Both the position numbers and the translations under genes were made by a program. From Bog-950 sp046329495 (GTDB lineage: Bacteria; Bacteroidota; Bacteroidia; Chitinophagales; LD1), in contig JAXLUO010000004.1 in the NCBI GenBank assembly GCA_046329495.1, forward strand, positions 62,001 to 126,000: DNA of 64,000 bases, written 5' to 3'. Below the pieces are notes generated by a model that saw nothing but the letters and a program-made list of their open reading frames with translations, did no database searches and was not told the origin of the DNA. Below, one piece after another: positions 26,084 to 35,235 of this stretch (position 1 is the stretch's first letter; every line of letters starts with the position of its first letter).

Positions 26084-26518
26084 TTAGTTCCAGTCTATTT
26101 CTTCATCATCGCTGATAGCTGAGTTACCGTTACCCTGCACTTCGCTACTGCCTGTGGTGTTCTCAGAACTTGCTGCGGCAGCAGGTTTATGATTGGTATG
26201 CTCTACACCATCCTCGCTAAATTCTCCTGCAGGTTTTGCAGGACGCTCCGATTCGTAATCGTATTCGGGCATCAAATCGGTTTTGATGTAGTTGACCGTT
26301 TCGTTCAATGCCTCAAGAAATTTCTTGAAATCCTCTTTGTAAAGGAAAATTTTGTGGCTGTCGTATCCTTCGCCTTCAAACTTCTTTTTGCTTTCGGTAA
26401 TGGTCAAAAAGAAATCACCTTGCTTGGTACTGCGCACATCAAAAAAGTACGTCCTCCGTTTTCCTGCTCTCAGTTTTTTGCTAAAATAGCCACTGTACTT
26501 ACCACTGTTGTTTTCCAC
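26084..26518 (-). CDS. PUR-alpha-like DNA/RNA-binding protein (DUF3276)
   Basis: 144 residues with one PUR repeat at about 10-85 (YFSKKLRAGKRRTYFFDVRSTKQGDFFLTITESKK..), followed by an acidic, disordered tail ending EEIDWN. Family members in Bacteroidota and Borrelia (BpuR) bind single-stranded DNA or RNA. It acts in the cytoplasm. The start is GTG at 26518; no better ATG exists upstream. It lies downstream of the ABC exporter gene in the same orientation, with 96 bp between. Confidence 0.88.
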   Translation of the reverse strand: MENNSGKYSGYFSKKLRAGKRRTYFFDVRSTKQGDFFLTITESKKKFEGEGYDSHKIFLYKEDFKKFLEALNETVNYIKTDLMPEYDYESERPAKPAGEFSEDGVEHTNHKPAAAASSENTTGSSEVQGNGNSAISDDEEIDWN

Positions 26519-26613
26519 AGTAATTGGTTTGATTGATGATTAATAAAAATAATCCTCGAATTTTTACCCAACTAAGATAATCAAAAGTTTAACAAATATT
26601 GTGTGGCGGGAAA

Positions 26614-28395
26614 TTAAACAGGTTCTTTTTGCTCACTTAATTGCTTTTCATATATATCCCTGTAGAGGCCGCCTTTCTTCAACAATTCGTCGTGCGTTCC
26701 CTGCTCGGCAATGCGGCCGGAATCTAAAACCAGGATATTATCAAAGTGAATAAGAGAGAAAATACGGTGCGTGATGATAATAGCCGTCTTTCCAGAGAGC
26801 ACATTATCAAGGTTTTGCTGGATTTCCTTCTCGGTAGCCGTATCAACCGCACTAAGGCAATCATCTAAAAGCAAAATGTTGGGCTGTTTGATGAGCGCCC
26901 GGGCAATGCTGATACGTTGTTTTTGACCTCCTGACAGGGTAACGCCCCTTTCGCCTACCATGGTGTTGTAACCTTCGGGGAAACCTTCTATTTCGCGTCC
27001 TATAGATGCGTAATGTGCAAATTTTCGTGCCTGCTGCTCATCCACCTGATCTAACCCAAAACCTATGTTTTCGGTAATGGTTTCTGAAAAAAGGAAGATA
27101 TCCTGAGGTACAAAACCTATTTGCCTTCGCAGCGATTGTAATTTGTAATTACGGATATCGGCACCGTCGATAGTAATTTGCCCCCCCGATACATCATACA
27201 TCCGCATGATTAAATCGGCAATGGTACTCTTGCCGGAGCCGGTGCGGCCAATGATGGCAATACGCTCGCCTTTGTTTACCTTAAATGAAACATCATTCAA
27301 TGCTTTAATACCGGTATCGGGGTAGATGAAGGATACATTTTGGAAGGCAACATATCCCTTAATCTCTTTTTCGGTAGTAGCCGTGTCCTTAACAGCGGGT
27401 TGTTGTTGCAAGAACTGATTAATACGGCGCTGCGATGCAATGGCCCGCTGAATGAGTGAGGCTGTCCAGCCCAGGGAACTCACAGGCCACATCAGCATGT
27501 TTACGTAGCTTAGAAAGGATGCAAGTACGCCCGGTGTAATAATGTGGTTGCCCACATGCAGCCCCCCTAAATAGATAACGATAATGATGCTGATACCGAT
27601 AAGTAAGGACATTACCGGAAAGTAGATAGCATCTAACCGCGCCATGCGCAATTGTTTGTACTTATAGGCCTCGCACTCCTCCTCGAAATGTGAAAGCATC
27701 TCCTTCTCGCGGGTGTAAGCCTGCACTACGCGTATGCCGCTGAAGGTTTCCTGGGCATCGGTAGTTAAGTCGGATAATTTAGCCTGTATGCCGGTGCTGG
27801 CACTTTCAATGCGCTCGTTTAGGTAATAAATTAAAAACGACAGAAAAGGCAGCGGAATCAATACGTAAAAAGTTAACTCCCTATCCTTGCTAAGCATAGC
27901 ATAAACCACAAATACTGTTGTAAACAGCAGGTTAACCCCATACATAATGGCGGGACCCACATACATACGCACACGGCTTACATCTTCGGTAATGCGGTTC
28001 ATTAAATCGCCGGTGTTATTGCGGCGGTAAAAACCGAGATCGAGTTGTTGATAATGCTCGTAAATCTCGTTTTTCATGTCGTATTCAATCAGGCGCGAAA
28101 CCACGATAATCATTTGGCGCATCAGGAAGGTGAAACCACCGGCCAGGAGTGCAACAAACAAGTATTTAAGAAAAAGCCAGAACACCTGCCAGGCTAAACC
28201 ATTGCTGATTTTTTCGCTTAGCTGTTGTTGGTTTTCGGCAGATTTTAGGGTATCGGAAATTAAGTCGACAGCCTGCCCTGTAATAAGCGGGTTAATAACG
28301 TTTAGCGCATTGGCACAAATTACAAAGAACATACCCGCCAGGATACGCCATTTGTACTTCAGGAAAAACTTATTGAGGTGGGCTAACTCTTTCAC
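26614..28395 (-). CDS. ABC exporter (fused permease and ATPase), degenerate-site type
   Basis: 593 residues: six membrane helices in the first ~320 residues, then an ATPase with Walker A GRTGSGKST (383-391), Q-loop FVPQD (428-432), LSGGQ (487-491) and Walker B ILLLDDCLSAVD (507-518). The catalytic Glu after the Walker B Asp is Asp here, and SAVD replaces SALD. That pattern is usual for one partner of heterodimeric multidrug exporters (TM287/288, LmrCD, BmrCD). No second half is adjacent, so it either pairs with a protein encoded elsewhere or works as a slow homodimer. Start is GTG at 28395. Confidence 0.9.
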   Translation of the reverse strand: MKELAHLNKFFLKYKWRILAGMFFVICANALNVINPLITGQAVDLISDTLKSAENQQQLSEKISNGLAWQVFWLFLKYLFVALLAGGFTFLMRQMIIVVSRLIEYDMKNEIYEHYQQLDLGFYRRNNTGDLMNRITEDVSRVRMYVGPAIMYGVNLLFTTVFVVYAMLSKDRELTFYVLIPLPFLSFLIYYLNERIESASTGIQAKLSDLTTDAQETFSGIRVVQAYTREKEMLSHFEEECEAYKYKQLRMARLDAIYFPVMSLLIGISIIIVIYLGGLHVGNHIITPGVLASFLSYVNMLMWPVSSLGWTASLIQRAIASQRRINQFLQQQPAVKDTATTEKEIKGYVAFQNVSFIYPDTGIKALNDVSFKVNKGERIAIIGRTGSGKSTIADLIMRMYDVSGGQITIDGADIRNYKLQSLRRQIGFVPQDIFLFSETITENIGFGLDQVDEQQARKFAHYASIGREIEGFPEGYNTMVGERGVTLSGGQKQRISIARALIKQPNILLLDDCLSAVDTATEKEIQQNLDNVLSGKTAIIITHRIFSLIHFDNILVLDSGRIAEQGTHDELLKKGGLYRDIYEKQLSEQKEPV

Positions 28396-28484
28396 AAAAC
28401 AGTCCTCTTAAATCGCTTGTATGTTGCAACAAACATAGAGCAATTAAGGGAGAAATAATAAAGTATAAATAAGCGGGTGGCTTG

Positions 28485-29267
28485 TTATTGGCCTTTAAAA
28501 ACGGGCTTACGCTTCTCAAGGAAGGCGGAAGTGCCTTCGGTAAAATCCTGGGTAGCTACACATTTACCAAACAGGTCGATTTCGGTATCAAAACCGTCAA
28601 TGCCATCCTTAAAGTGTGCATATACACTCTCTATAACCTTAGCAATAGCCAATGGAGCCTGGGCACTGATTTTTGTAATAATGCCGCGGCATATTTCTAA
28701 CAATTCAACGGTTTGAACCACATCGTTTACCAGGCCCATTTTTACGGCGCAGGTAGCATCAACAGTATCGGCTGTCATTAACAATTCAAGTGCTTTGCCT
28801 TTGCCTATTAGCTGTGTAAGGCGCTGGGTGCCACCGTAACCGGGTATGAGGCCCAGTTTAACTTCGGGTTGACCGAATTTGGCATTTTCGCTTGCGATAC
28901 GCAGGTGGCAGGCCATAGCCAGTTCGCAACCACCACCCAAAGCAAAGCCATTAACGGCTGCAATAACCGGTTTGGGGCACATCTCAATTTTATTGAAAAC
29001 ATTATGACCGCGACGGGCCAGTGCTTTACCTGCTTCTTCGTCCAGGCCTTTAAACTCGGTAATATCGGCACCCGCTACAAAACTCTTCGGACCTTTACCT
29101 GTAATAATTACACCTCTTACTTCGGCATTGCTATACACTTCATCCATTACTTCATCCAGTTCAGAAATAACCGTTTTATTCAACGCGTTCAGTTTGTCTT
29201 CGCGGTTGATGGTGATGGTTAAAATGCCTTGAGAAAGGTCGGTTAAAAGGGTGGTGTAATTTTTCAT
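28485..29267 (-). CDS. Enoyl-CoA hydratase/isomerase (crotonase family)
   Basis: 260 residues from the ATG at 29267; a TTG eight codons out was rejected. The oxyanion-hole segment FVAGADITEF and the two catalytic acids in ALGGGCELAMAC and FGQPEVKLGL identify an active hydratase. GYGGTQRL follows as expected. It hydrates trans-2-enoyl-CoA in fatty-acid or branched amino-acid breakdown. A paralogue with the same motifs is at 44455. The B12-binding protein lies 115 bp upstream in the same direction. Confidence 0.93.
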   Translation of the reverse strand: MKNYTTLLTDLSQGILTITINREDKLNALNKTVISELDEVMDEVYSNAEVRGVIITGKGPKSFVAGADITEFKGLDEEAGKALARRGHNVFNKIEMCPKPVIAAVNGFALGGGCELAMACHLRIASENAKFGQPEVKLGLIPGYGGTQRLTQLIGKGKALELLMTADTVDATCAVKMGLVNDVVQTVELLEICRGIITKISAQAPLAIAKVIESVYAHFKDGIDGFDTEIDLFGKCVATQDFTEGTSAFLEKRKPVFKGQ

Positions 29268-29381
29268 TTCGCTGTTTAATTGCGGGCGCAAATGTAAGCG
29301 CAGGATTGAAACAGCAAAATGAATTTATTAAGGAAGTTGCGGCTTGCCAAAATGTTAGGAAATACGAGGAGATATGGTCAA

Positions 29382-29792
29382 TTAAAAGCTGCGGTGTTGT
29401 TGTACCCAGGTTCGTATGTAATCGGCAATTTGACCGGTTGGCGCACCGGGGGCAAACAATTCGCCGCACCCCTGGCTTTTGAGTTGTTGCATGTCTTCGT
29501 CGGGAATAATGCCTCCGCCGGTTAACAACACATCATTTAAGCCTTTTTCCTTCATCAAGCCCAAAACTTTGGGGAAGACGGTCATATGCGCACCGCTAAG
29601 GATACTGATGCCGATAGCATCTACATCTTCCTGTAAAGCAGTATTAACCACCATTTCGGGCGTTTGGCGCAGGCCGGTATAAATTACCTCCATGCCGGCA
29701 TCTTTAAGTGCAGTAGCAATTACTTTGGCCCCGCGGTCGTGACCATCCAAACCAACTTTTGCTACCAGAATACGAATAGGACGAGTGCTCAT
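29382..29792 (-). CDS. Cobalamin (B12)-binding domain protein, methylmalonyl-CoA mutase C-terminal type
   Basis: 136 residues from the ATG at 29792. It is the free-standing B12-binding Rossmann domain: KVGLDGHDRGAKV carries the lower-ligand DxHxxG motif, and SILSGAHM (SxL) plus LTGGGIIPDED (the GG motif) also match. Alone it cannot isomerise; it needs a catalytic barrel subunit, which is not in this window. It could pair with a methylmalonyl-CoA or related acyl-CoA mutase large subunit. Its neighbour is a crotonase, which fits short-chain acyl-CoA metabolism. Confidence 0.9.
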   Translation of the reverse strand: MSTRPIRILVAKVGLDGHDRGAKVIATALKDAGMEVIYTGLRQTPEMVVNTALQEDVDAIGISILSGAHMTVFPKVLGLMKEKGLNDVLLTGGGIIPDEDMQQLKSQGCGELFAPGAPTGQIADYIRTWVQQHRSF

Positions 29793-29872
29793 ACGCTGCA
29801 AATAAAAAGAAAATGCGGATTTCGAATGACTTTGGTCTTCGCAATCCGCACTACAAGTTCGGTTATATTAAT

Positions 29873-30217
29873 CTAGAAATCGTCGTCGAAGTCTTTAAAA
29901 CCGCCGCCCATTTCATCGTCGTCTTCACTAAAATCATCGAAGTCTTCCAGGTCTTCATCATCATATTCATCCTTGCTGGCAGCCTTACGGCCTTTACCGG
30001 CAGAACGTTTTTCGATGATGTCATCAAACTCTTCGAGACCTTCCATGGCTTTCAGATCGTCCTCAGAAGGTTCGGCTTCCGGTTCGTCTTCCTCATCCAG
30101 GCTTTCATCCTCCAATTCTTCGAGGTCGTCGTCATCATCTTCCTCGTCTTCATTCAGGCTTCCTTTATTCAATTCCAGATCATCATCCTCTTCTTCCATT
30201 TTCTTTTTGCGCGGCAT
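29873..30217 (-). CDS. Highly acidic low-complexity protein (114 aa)
   Basis: After a basic start (MPRKKK) nearly the whole protein is Asp/Glu with scattered Leu, Phe and Gly; only a short Lys/Arg patch (EKRSAGKGRKAASK, about 70-83) interrupts it. It ends FKDFDDDF. No fold or family is recognisable. The opposite strand has an open frame too, but it is a Ser-rich shadow of GAN codons. Start is ATG. It may act as a charged chaperone-like or nucleic-acid mimic protein; that is speculation. Confidence 0.7.
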   Translation of the reverse strand: MPRKKKMEEEDDDLELNKGSLNEDEEDDDDDLEELEDESLDEEDEPEAEPSEDDLKAMEGLEEFDDIIEKRSAGKGRKAASKDEYDDEDLEDFDDFSEDDDEMGGGFKDFDDDF

Positions 30218-30346
30218 AAGGATTCGGTTTTAAGTTGGTTAAACAAATTAGATGCTTACAAAATTAAGTGTTCCTTAATTAGTGGCAACCCTGCGGCGAA
30301 ATTTTTTTTCTGATGGTTTTAACATCTTGCGCCGCCGGTGTTGCAC

Positions 30347-31885
30347 TTACTTTACAGTATCGAAATAATCAAACGATTTCTTAAAGCGGGTTACGGTTTT
30401 ATCCTTACCTAATAAAGCAATCATATCAAACACAGCCGGGCCCTGCATGGTTCCGGCTAAGGCCAGGCGCAACACAGGCATAACTTCTCCGGGTTTTAAG
30501 CCATTGGCTGTTAATACTTCCTTAACGCTGTGGTCGAAACCGGTAGGCGTTTGGTCAGTAGTAGCTTCAATTGCTGCTGTTATTTTATCGAAAATGCCTC
30601 GTTTTTCGCTGTTATATTTCTTTTTCAGCGTGTCCAGATCATAGGTGTGGATGTCTACGAAAAAGTAGTAGCCTTGTTCCAGCAGATCGTTTAAATAAAC
30701 GGCGCGCTCCTTCATCAGGCGGCAAAAGCCGGTAGTAAAAGTAAGGTCGAAGGCGTATCCTTTAGCTTCAACCATAGGCTTGATAGCCAGGGCCAGTTCA
30801 TCGTCGGGACGGTTTTTCAGGTATTGATGGTTAAACCATTTTGCTTTTTCGAAATCGAAACGGGCACCGGCTTTATGCACTTTTTCCAATGAAAAGAGTT
30901 TGATCATTTCCTCTTTGGTCATTAACTCCTTATCGCCACCCGGGTTCCAGCCTAATAAAGCCAGGAAGTTGATGAATGCATCTGGGAAAAAGCCGCGCTC
31001 GCGGTAGCCTATGGAAGTTTCTTTGCTGGAAGGGTCGGTCCAGTTTAAGGCAAACGAAGGGAAACCGAGGCGGTCGCCATCGCGCTTGCTGAGCTTGCCA
31101 TTGCCGTCCGGTTTAAGAATCAAAGACAGGTGAGCAAACTTAGGCATAACATGTTCGATACCCAGTGCACGGTATAATAATACGTGCAGCGGAGCAGAGC
31201 TTAACCATTCCTCGCCGCGGATTACGTGGGTAATTTCCATCATATAATCATCGGCTACGTTGGCCAGGTGGTAGGTAGGCATACCATCGCTTTTGAACAA
31301 TACCTTGTCATCGAGCTGAGAGGTGTTGAATACCACCCAACTGCGTATTTCGTCGTGGAATTTTACATCCTCGTTACGCGGCATTTTAAAGCGGATAACA
31401 TAGGGTTCTCCGCTTTGCAGGCGTTTCTCTACCTCGTCGTGCGCCAGGGTTAATGAGTTTTTCATATACTGGCGGGTAACCGAATTATAGGCAGGATTAG
31501 GCACACCCTGTGCCGTTAGGTTCTGGCGCATTTGCTCCAGTTCCTCGGTAGTATCAAAGGCGTAATAGGCATGTCCGGAGGCAATTAACTGATCGGCATA
31601 CTTACGGTATAACTCCTTGCGTTCGCTTTGACGGTAAGGGGCATGCGGGCCATCGCCGAAACCGATGCCTTCGTTAGGTTCGATTCCGCACCATTTCAAG
31701 CTTTCGATGATATATTCTTCGGCACCCGGTACGTAGCGGTTTTGGTCGGTATCTTCGATACGGAGCACAAAATCGCCTCCGAGCTGTTTTGCTAACAGGT
31801 AATTATACAGGGCTGTGCGAATACCGCCCATGTGCAGTGGCCCGGTTGGGCTTGGCGCAAAGCGCACTCTAACTCTTCTTTCCAT
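30347..31885 (-). CDS. gltX: Glutamyl-tRNA synthetase
   Basis: 512 residues from the ATG at 31885, where MERRVRVRFAPSPTGPLHMGG begins exactly as the family does. A longer frame with an ATG at 31942 only adds a non-conserved leader. The HIGH-like motif is PLHMG (16-20) and the KMSKS-like motif is KLSKR (264-268). It charges tRNA-Glu in the cytoplasm. It is divergent from the small membrane-protein gene at 31964. Confidence 0.95.
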   Translation of the reverse strand: MERRVRVRFAPSPTGPLHMGGIRTALYNYLLAKQLGGDFVLRIEDTDQNRYVPGAEEYIIESLKWCGIEPNEGIGFGDGPHAPYRQSERKELYRKYADQLIASGHAYYAFDTTEELEQMRQNLTAQGVPNPAYNSVTRQYMKNSLTLAHDEVEKRLQSGEPYVIRFKMPRNEDVKFHDEIRSWVVFNTSQLDDKVLFKSDGMPTYHLANVADDYMMEITHVIRGEEWLSSAPLHVLLYRALGIEHVMPKFAHLSLILKPDGNGKLSKRDGDRLGFPSFALNWTDPSSKETSIGYRERGFFPDAFINFLALLGWNPGGDKELMTKEEMIKLFSLEKVHKAGARFDFEKAKWFNHQYLKNRPDDELALAIKPMVEAKGYAFDLTFTTGFCRLMKERAVYLNDLLEQGYYFFVDIHTYDLDTLKKKYNSEKRGIFDKITAAIEATTDQTPTGFDHSVKEVLTANGLKPGEVMPVLRLALAGTMQGPAVFDMIALLGKDKTVTRFKKSFDYFDTVK

Positions 31886-31951
31886 AACGTGGCGAAAATA
31901 AAAATACCTAAGAAACCCAATGGCACTTGTTTGGGTATGCATCAGGAAGAT

Positions 31952-31959
31952 TAGATTTG
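31952..31959 (+). promoter_or_regulatory. TAnnTTTG -7 promoter element
   Basis: TAGATTTG, an exact consensus match, lies only 5 bp before the GTG at 31964. Transcription would start almost at the start codon. Confidence 0.4.
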
Positions 31960-31963
31960 CCTT

Positions 31964-32239
31964 GTGCTACATCTGCTTTGGAATATTCAATTTCCTACAC
32001 CCGGACAACGCAGGGCCTACTTTATAGGTTTGGCGCTGGTTACTTTAGGGGCCTTATTGCTTATTGAGCATGTAAGAGGGGCACGCCTGCTGATGACCTT
32101 TGGAGCATTGCTGAACTTAATTGCATACCTGATTGCTTATCTACAAATGCCGGATAAAGAGTCTGGTTTTTCTGCTTTGCTTTATACGCTGCTTTTTGAT
32201 GTACTTATAATTTACACATCCTTAAAGGTCTATATTTAA
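31964..32239 (+). CDS. Small membrane protein (91 aa)
   Basis: Three hydrophobic helices (about 18-36, 41-60, 69-88) with little between them; family not recognised. The start is GTG at 31964, the first start codon in the frame. A -7 promoter box only 5 bp upstream suggests a leaderless transcript or a start further in, though no good internal start exists before residue 44. The polysaccharide deacetylase gene follows 2 bp after its stop, so the two are surely co-transcribed. Confidence 0.65.
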   Translation: MLHLLWNIQFPTPGQRRAYFIGLALVTLGALLLIEHVRGARLLMTFGALLNLIAYLIAYLQMPDKESGFSALLYTLLFDVLIIYTSLKVYI

Positions 32240-32241
32240 GC

Positions 32242-32886
32242 ATGCTGGATGCCCTTTTACTTGCAAAAACACCGGTGCTGCTAAGTGCAGTTTATCGCGA
32301 TTGCCTTTGGAAGGTACCTGAGCAGGAAAAGGTAATTTACCTGACTTTTGATGATGGCCCCATACCGGAAGTTACGCCCGATATACTGGATGTTTTGAAG
32401 AAATGGGAGGCGAAGGCAACCTTCTTTTGTATTGGTAAAAATGCAGAGGCCAACCCTGATATTTTACAACGAATAAAAAAGGAAGGCCATAGTATTGGCA
32501 ATCACACTCAGCACCATTTGAATGGCTGGATGCAGAGTAATACAGCTTATTATGAGAATGCGACGGCCTGCGATGCAACTTTGGAGGGCTACGTGACCAA
32601 GCGCGACGGTTTGCCTTTGTTCCGCCCGCCCTATGGTAAGCTTAAGCCTTCGCAGTATGTGCATATGCGAGGTAAGTATAAGTTGGTGATGTGGGATGTG
32701 TTGAGTTTTGATTTTGATATACCCATGAGCAAGGAACAGGTTTTGAAGAACGTGTTGAACAATACCGAACCCGGCTCGATAGTGGTATTTCATGACAGTT
32801 TAAAGGCGCAGCCGAAGGTAGAATCTGCTTTACCGAAAGTGCTGGAGCACTTTAGCGCTTTAGGTTACCGCTTTGCTGCGTTATAA
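32242..32886 (+). CDS. Polysaccharide deacetylase (NodB/CE4 family)
   Basis: 214 residues. The CE4 motifs are TFDDGP (motif 1, catalytic base and metal Asp), GNHTQHH (motif 2, metal His), RPPYG (motif 3), and late WDVLSFDFD and IVVFHDS (motifs 4 and 5). It removes acetyl groups from a sugar polymer such as peptidoglycan or chitin-like oligomers. No signal peptide is obvious, so an intracellular or membrane-side role is possible. Start is ATG. TatD begins 8 bp after the stop. Confidence 0.92.
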   Translation: MLDALLLAKTPVLLSAVYRDCLWKVPEQEKVIYLTFDDGPIPEVTPDILDVLKKWEAKATFFCIGKNAEANPDILQRIKKEGHSIGNHTQHHLNGWMQSNTAYYENATACDATLEGYVTKRDGLPLFRPPYGKLKPSQYVHMRGKYKLVMWDVLSFDFDIPMSKEQVLKNVLNNTEPGSIVVFHDSLKAQPKVESALPKVLEHFSALGYRFAAL

Positions 32887-32893
32887 TTGCAGT

Positions 32894-33697
32894 ATGAAAT
32901 TTGAGTTAATTGATACGCATTCGCACATGTATTCGAACCAATTTGGTAAGGATATAAAAGAGGCCGTGCAGCGTTGTGTGATAAACGGAGTGCATAAGGT
33001 TTTTTTACCGGCTATAGATTCGGAGAGCCATGAGCAATTGCTGCGCCTGGCAGAAACGGACTTTGGCTTTACAGAGCAGGATTTCAGGTTTTACCCCATG
33101 ATGGGATTGCACCCCTGCAGCGTGAAGGAGAACTTTGAAGAAGAATTACAACTGGTAAGGAATTACTTTGAAACGGGCGTTAAGTTTTACGCGGTAGGGG
33201 AGATAGGACTGGATTATTACTGGGATGTGACCTTTAAAAAAGAGCAGCAAATTGCTTTTGAACGGCAGATAGAATTAAGTATGGAATTGGGCTTGCCTAT
33301 TGTAATACATAGCCGTAACAGCACACCTGATTGTATTGCCACAGTAAAGAAATATAAGGGAGCGGTGAAAGGTATTTTCCACTGTTTTGGCGGCAGCGAA
33401 GCGGAAGCCAGAGAGATTATAGATTTAGGCCTATACCTTGGTATTGGCGGGGTAGTGACCTATAAGAACTCGGGACTAAAAGAAGTGTTAGCAAAAATAG
33501 GAGTGGAGAAGCTGGTGTTAGAAACTGATGCGCCATATCTATCGCCGGTGCCGCATCGTGGAAAAAGGAATGAATCGTCGTATTTAAAAGGCATTGCAGA
33601 AACAGTTGCAGAAGCGGTAGGAATGCCGTTGGATCAGCTTGCGGCCAGGAGCACCTCCAATGCACTTGAAATTTTTGGACTGAGTCCGGCTGCGTAA
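32894..33697 (+). CDS. TatD-family metal-dependent DNase
   Basis: 268 residues from the ATG at 32894, chosen because MKFELIDTHSH is the family start. A longer frame from 32873 would overlap the deacetylase. Metal ligands: DTHSHMY (His-x-His), VGEIGLDYYW (Glu), IVIHSR (His), GIFHCFGG (His) and LETDAPYLSP (Asp). TatD enzymes are 3'-5' exonucleases or related hydrolases linked to DNA repair and quality control. Third gene of the operon from 31964. Confidence 0.94.
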   Translation: MKFELIDTHSHMYSNQFGKDIKEAVQRCVINGVHKVFLPAIDSESHEQLLRLAETDFGFTEQDFRFYPMMGLHPCSVKENFEEELQLVRNYFETGVKFYAVGEIGLDYYWDVTFKKEQQIAFERQIELSMELGLPIVIHSRNSTPDCIATVKKYKGAVKGIFHCFGGSEAEAREIIDLGLYLGIGGVVTYKNSGLKEVLAKIGVEKLVLETDAPYLSPVPHRGKRNESSYLKGIAETVAEAVGMPLDQLAARSTSNALEIFGLSPAA

Positions 33698-33772
33698 ACC
33701 AGTGATGTTATCTAGTATTTGCTAAATTGTTTATTAGCATTGCAGGATACTTGAACCTGGAACAAGGGAAAT

Positions 33773-34804
33773 ATGAGGTTAGATCAACTTACTTTTACCA
33801 GATTTTTAGCTGCTGCCTCAATAGTGGTTTTTCACTATGGACACGATACATTTTTGTTTACTAATGCAATTTTGGCACCAATTTTTTCTCAGGCCAATAT
33901 CGGAGTTAGTTATTTTTTTTTGCTTAGTGGCTTTGTGATGGTAGTTGCGAATTACAAGAAGGATATGAAGGTTAAGGAGTTCTATCTCAATCGTATCGCT
34001 CGCATTTATCCGCTTTACCTGCTTGCCTTGCTTTTGGTAATAATTTTTAATGTTGCCAATGGCATTGCAATAAATAAAAGCGAAGTGTTTTTGAGTGTGT
34101 TTGCTTTGCAAGCCTGGATTCCGCGATATCCGCTTACGCTAAATTTTCCGGGATGGTCTCTTTCAATAGAAATGTTTTTTTACGCGGTTTTTCCTTACCT
34201 ATTGCTCCTGATATACCGAAGGTATACATTGAAGCAATGGGCACCATGGGCAATTGTTTTATGGTTAGGCAGCTTATTGGGACTTGAAATCGGAAGACGT
34301 GTATTGCCTCAATTCATTCCGTCCATTGCGATGGATTTGCTTTATTACCATCCGTTCATGCATTTAAATGTTTTTGTTGCAGGCAACCTTGCAGGTTATT
34401 TATTTTTTAAATTTTCAGACTCAGTAAATATTAAATGGAACGGATTGGTGTTGGTGTTACTTGTTGCTTTGCTGTACTTGCTGTTGCGCTGCAACTTACC
34501 TATTTGTTATCACGATGGTTTTTTAGCTATTGTATTTTTACCTGCAGTAATTTTGCTGGCCTTAAATAAAGGAGCAGGTGCCAAGTTGCTTAACTTACCC
34601 ATCCTCGTTTTTTTGGGCGATATAAGTTATGGGATTTATATTCTGCAGGTACCGGTGCATTTGTTTTGTCTAAAGTTGTTCAGCTACTATCAATTACCGT
34701 TGAATTTTTACGCGTATTTTTGTTTACTGGTATTCTTTTCAGCGGCATCTTATTTGTTTGTAGAGAAGCCGTTACGAGTGAAAATTGCTTCACTAGGCAG
34801 ATGA
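33773..34804 (+). CDS. Acyltransferase 3 family membrane protein
   Basis: 343 residues with about ten membrane helices. The opening RLDQLTFTRFLAAASIVVFHYGHD has the family Arg and catalytic His, and FLLSGFVM, FYLNRIARIYPLYL, NFPGWSLSIEMFFYAVFP and GDISYGIYILQVPV are hallmark blocks. The family moves acyl groups (often acetyl) onto surface sugars or lipids at the cytoplasmic membrane. Start is ATG. No sugar-biosynthesis gene is adjacent, so the acceptor is unknown. Confidence 0.92.
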   Translation: MRLDQLTFTRFLAAASIVVFHYGHDTFLFTNAILAPIFSQANIGVSYFFLLSGFVMVVANYKKDMKVKEFYLNRIARIYPLYLLALLLVIIFNVANGIAINKSEVFLSVFALQAWIPRYPLTLNFPGWSLSIEMFFYAVFPYLLLLIYRRYTLKQWAPWAIVLWLGSLLGLEIGRRVLPQFIPSIAMDLLYYHPFMHLNVFVAGNLAGYLFFKFSDSVNIKWNGLVLVLLVALLYLLLRCNLPICYHDGFLAIVFLPAVILLALNKGAGAKLLNLPILVFLGDISYGIYILQVPVHLFCLKLFSYYQLPLNFYAYFCLLVFFSAASYLFVEKPLRVKIASLGR

Positions 34805-34876
34805 CTATAGTTTTGAGAGAGAGGGAGTGTAGTGAATTGGCTTAAATTGCTACATTCGCTGCCCGTTGATTCAACT

Positions 34877-34965
34877 AGAGAGGTGTCCGAGTGGTTGAAG
34901 GAGCACGCCTGGAAAGTGTGTATACGTGTTAAAGCGTATCGAGGGTTCGAATCCCTTCCTCTCTG
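34877..34965 (+). tRNA. tRNA-Ser (GGA anticodon)
   Basis: The acceptor AGAGAGG (34877-34883) pairs with CCTCTCT (34958-34964), with discriminator G at 34965. The D-arm is GTCCGAGTGGTTGAAGGAGC. The anticodon GGA is at 34911-34913. A long variable arm (about 34919-34940, TATACG..CGTATC) marks it as a class II tRNA. The T-arm is GAGGGTTCGAATCCCTT. CCA is not fully encoded. A TACATTCG box at 34851-34858 could be its promoter. Confidence 0.96.
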
Positions 34966-34978
34966 CAGAATATTAATG

Positions 34979-34998
34979 GCCCCGTAAGGGGCTTTTTT
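34979..34998 (+). terminator. Terminator of the tRNA-Ser(GGA) gene
   Basis: GCCCCGTAAGGGGC hairpin followed by TTTTTT. Confidence 0.9.
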
Positions 34999-35235
34999 AT
35001 TTGTTACCCCCTTTACTCAAATAGCCACACGAGGCAACCAACTCTCTTCCCCGTATTAGTGTCTTTTATTCCCAATCAGGGATTTATAATACTGGCACAT
35101 CTTTCATGGCAAAGGCCGGATTGAAATACATCATCATGAATTGCTGCAGGAACTATTTAGCCTTTTGTCTCTCCATTTTTCTGCCGGTGAATTCATTAGC
35201 CCTCCTATATAGTTCACGTATAAAAAATAAAAGCA

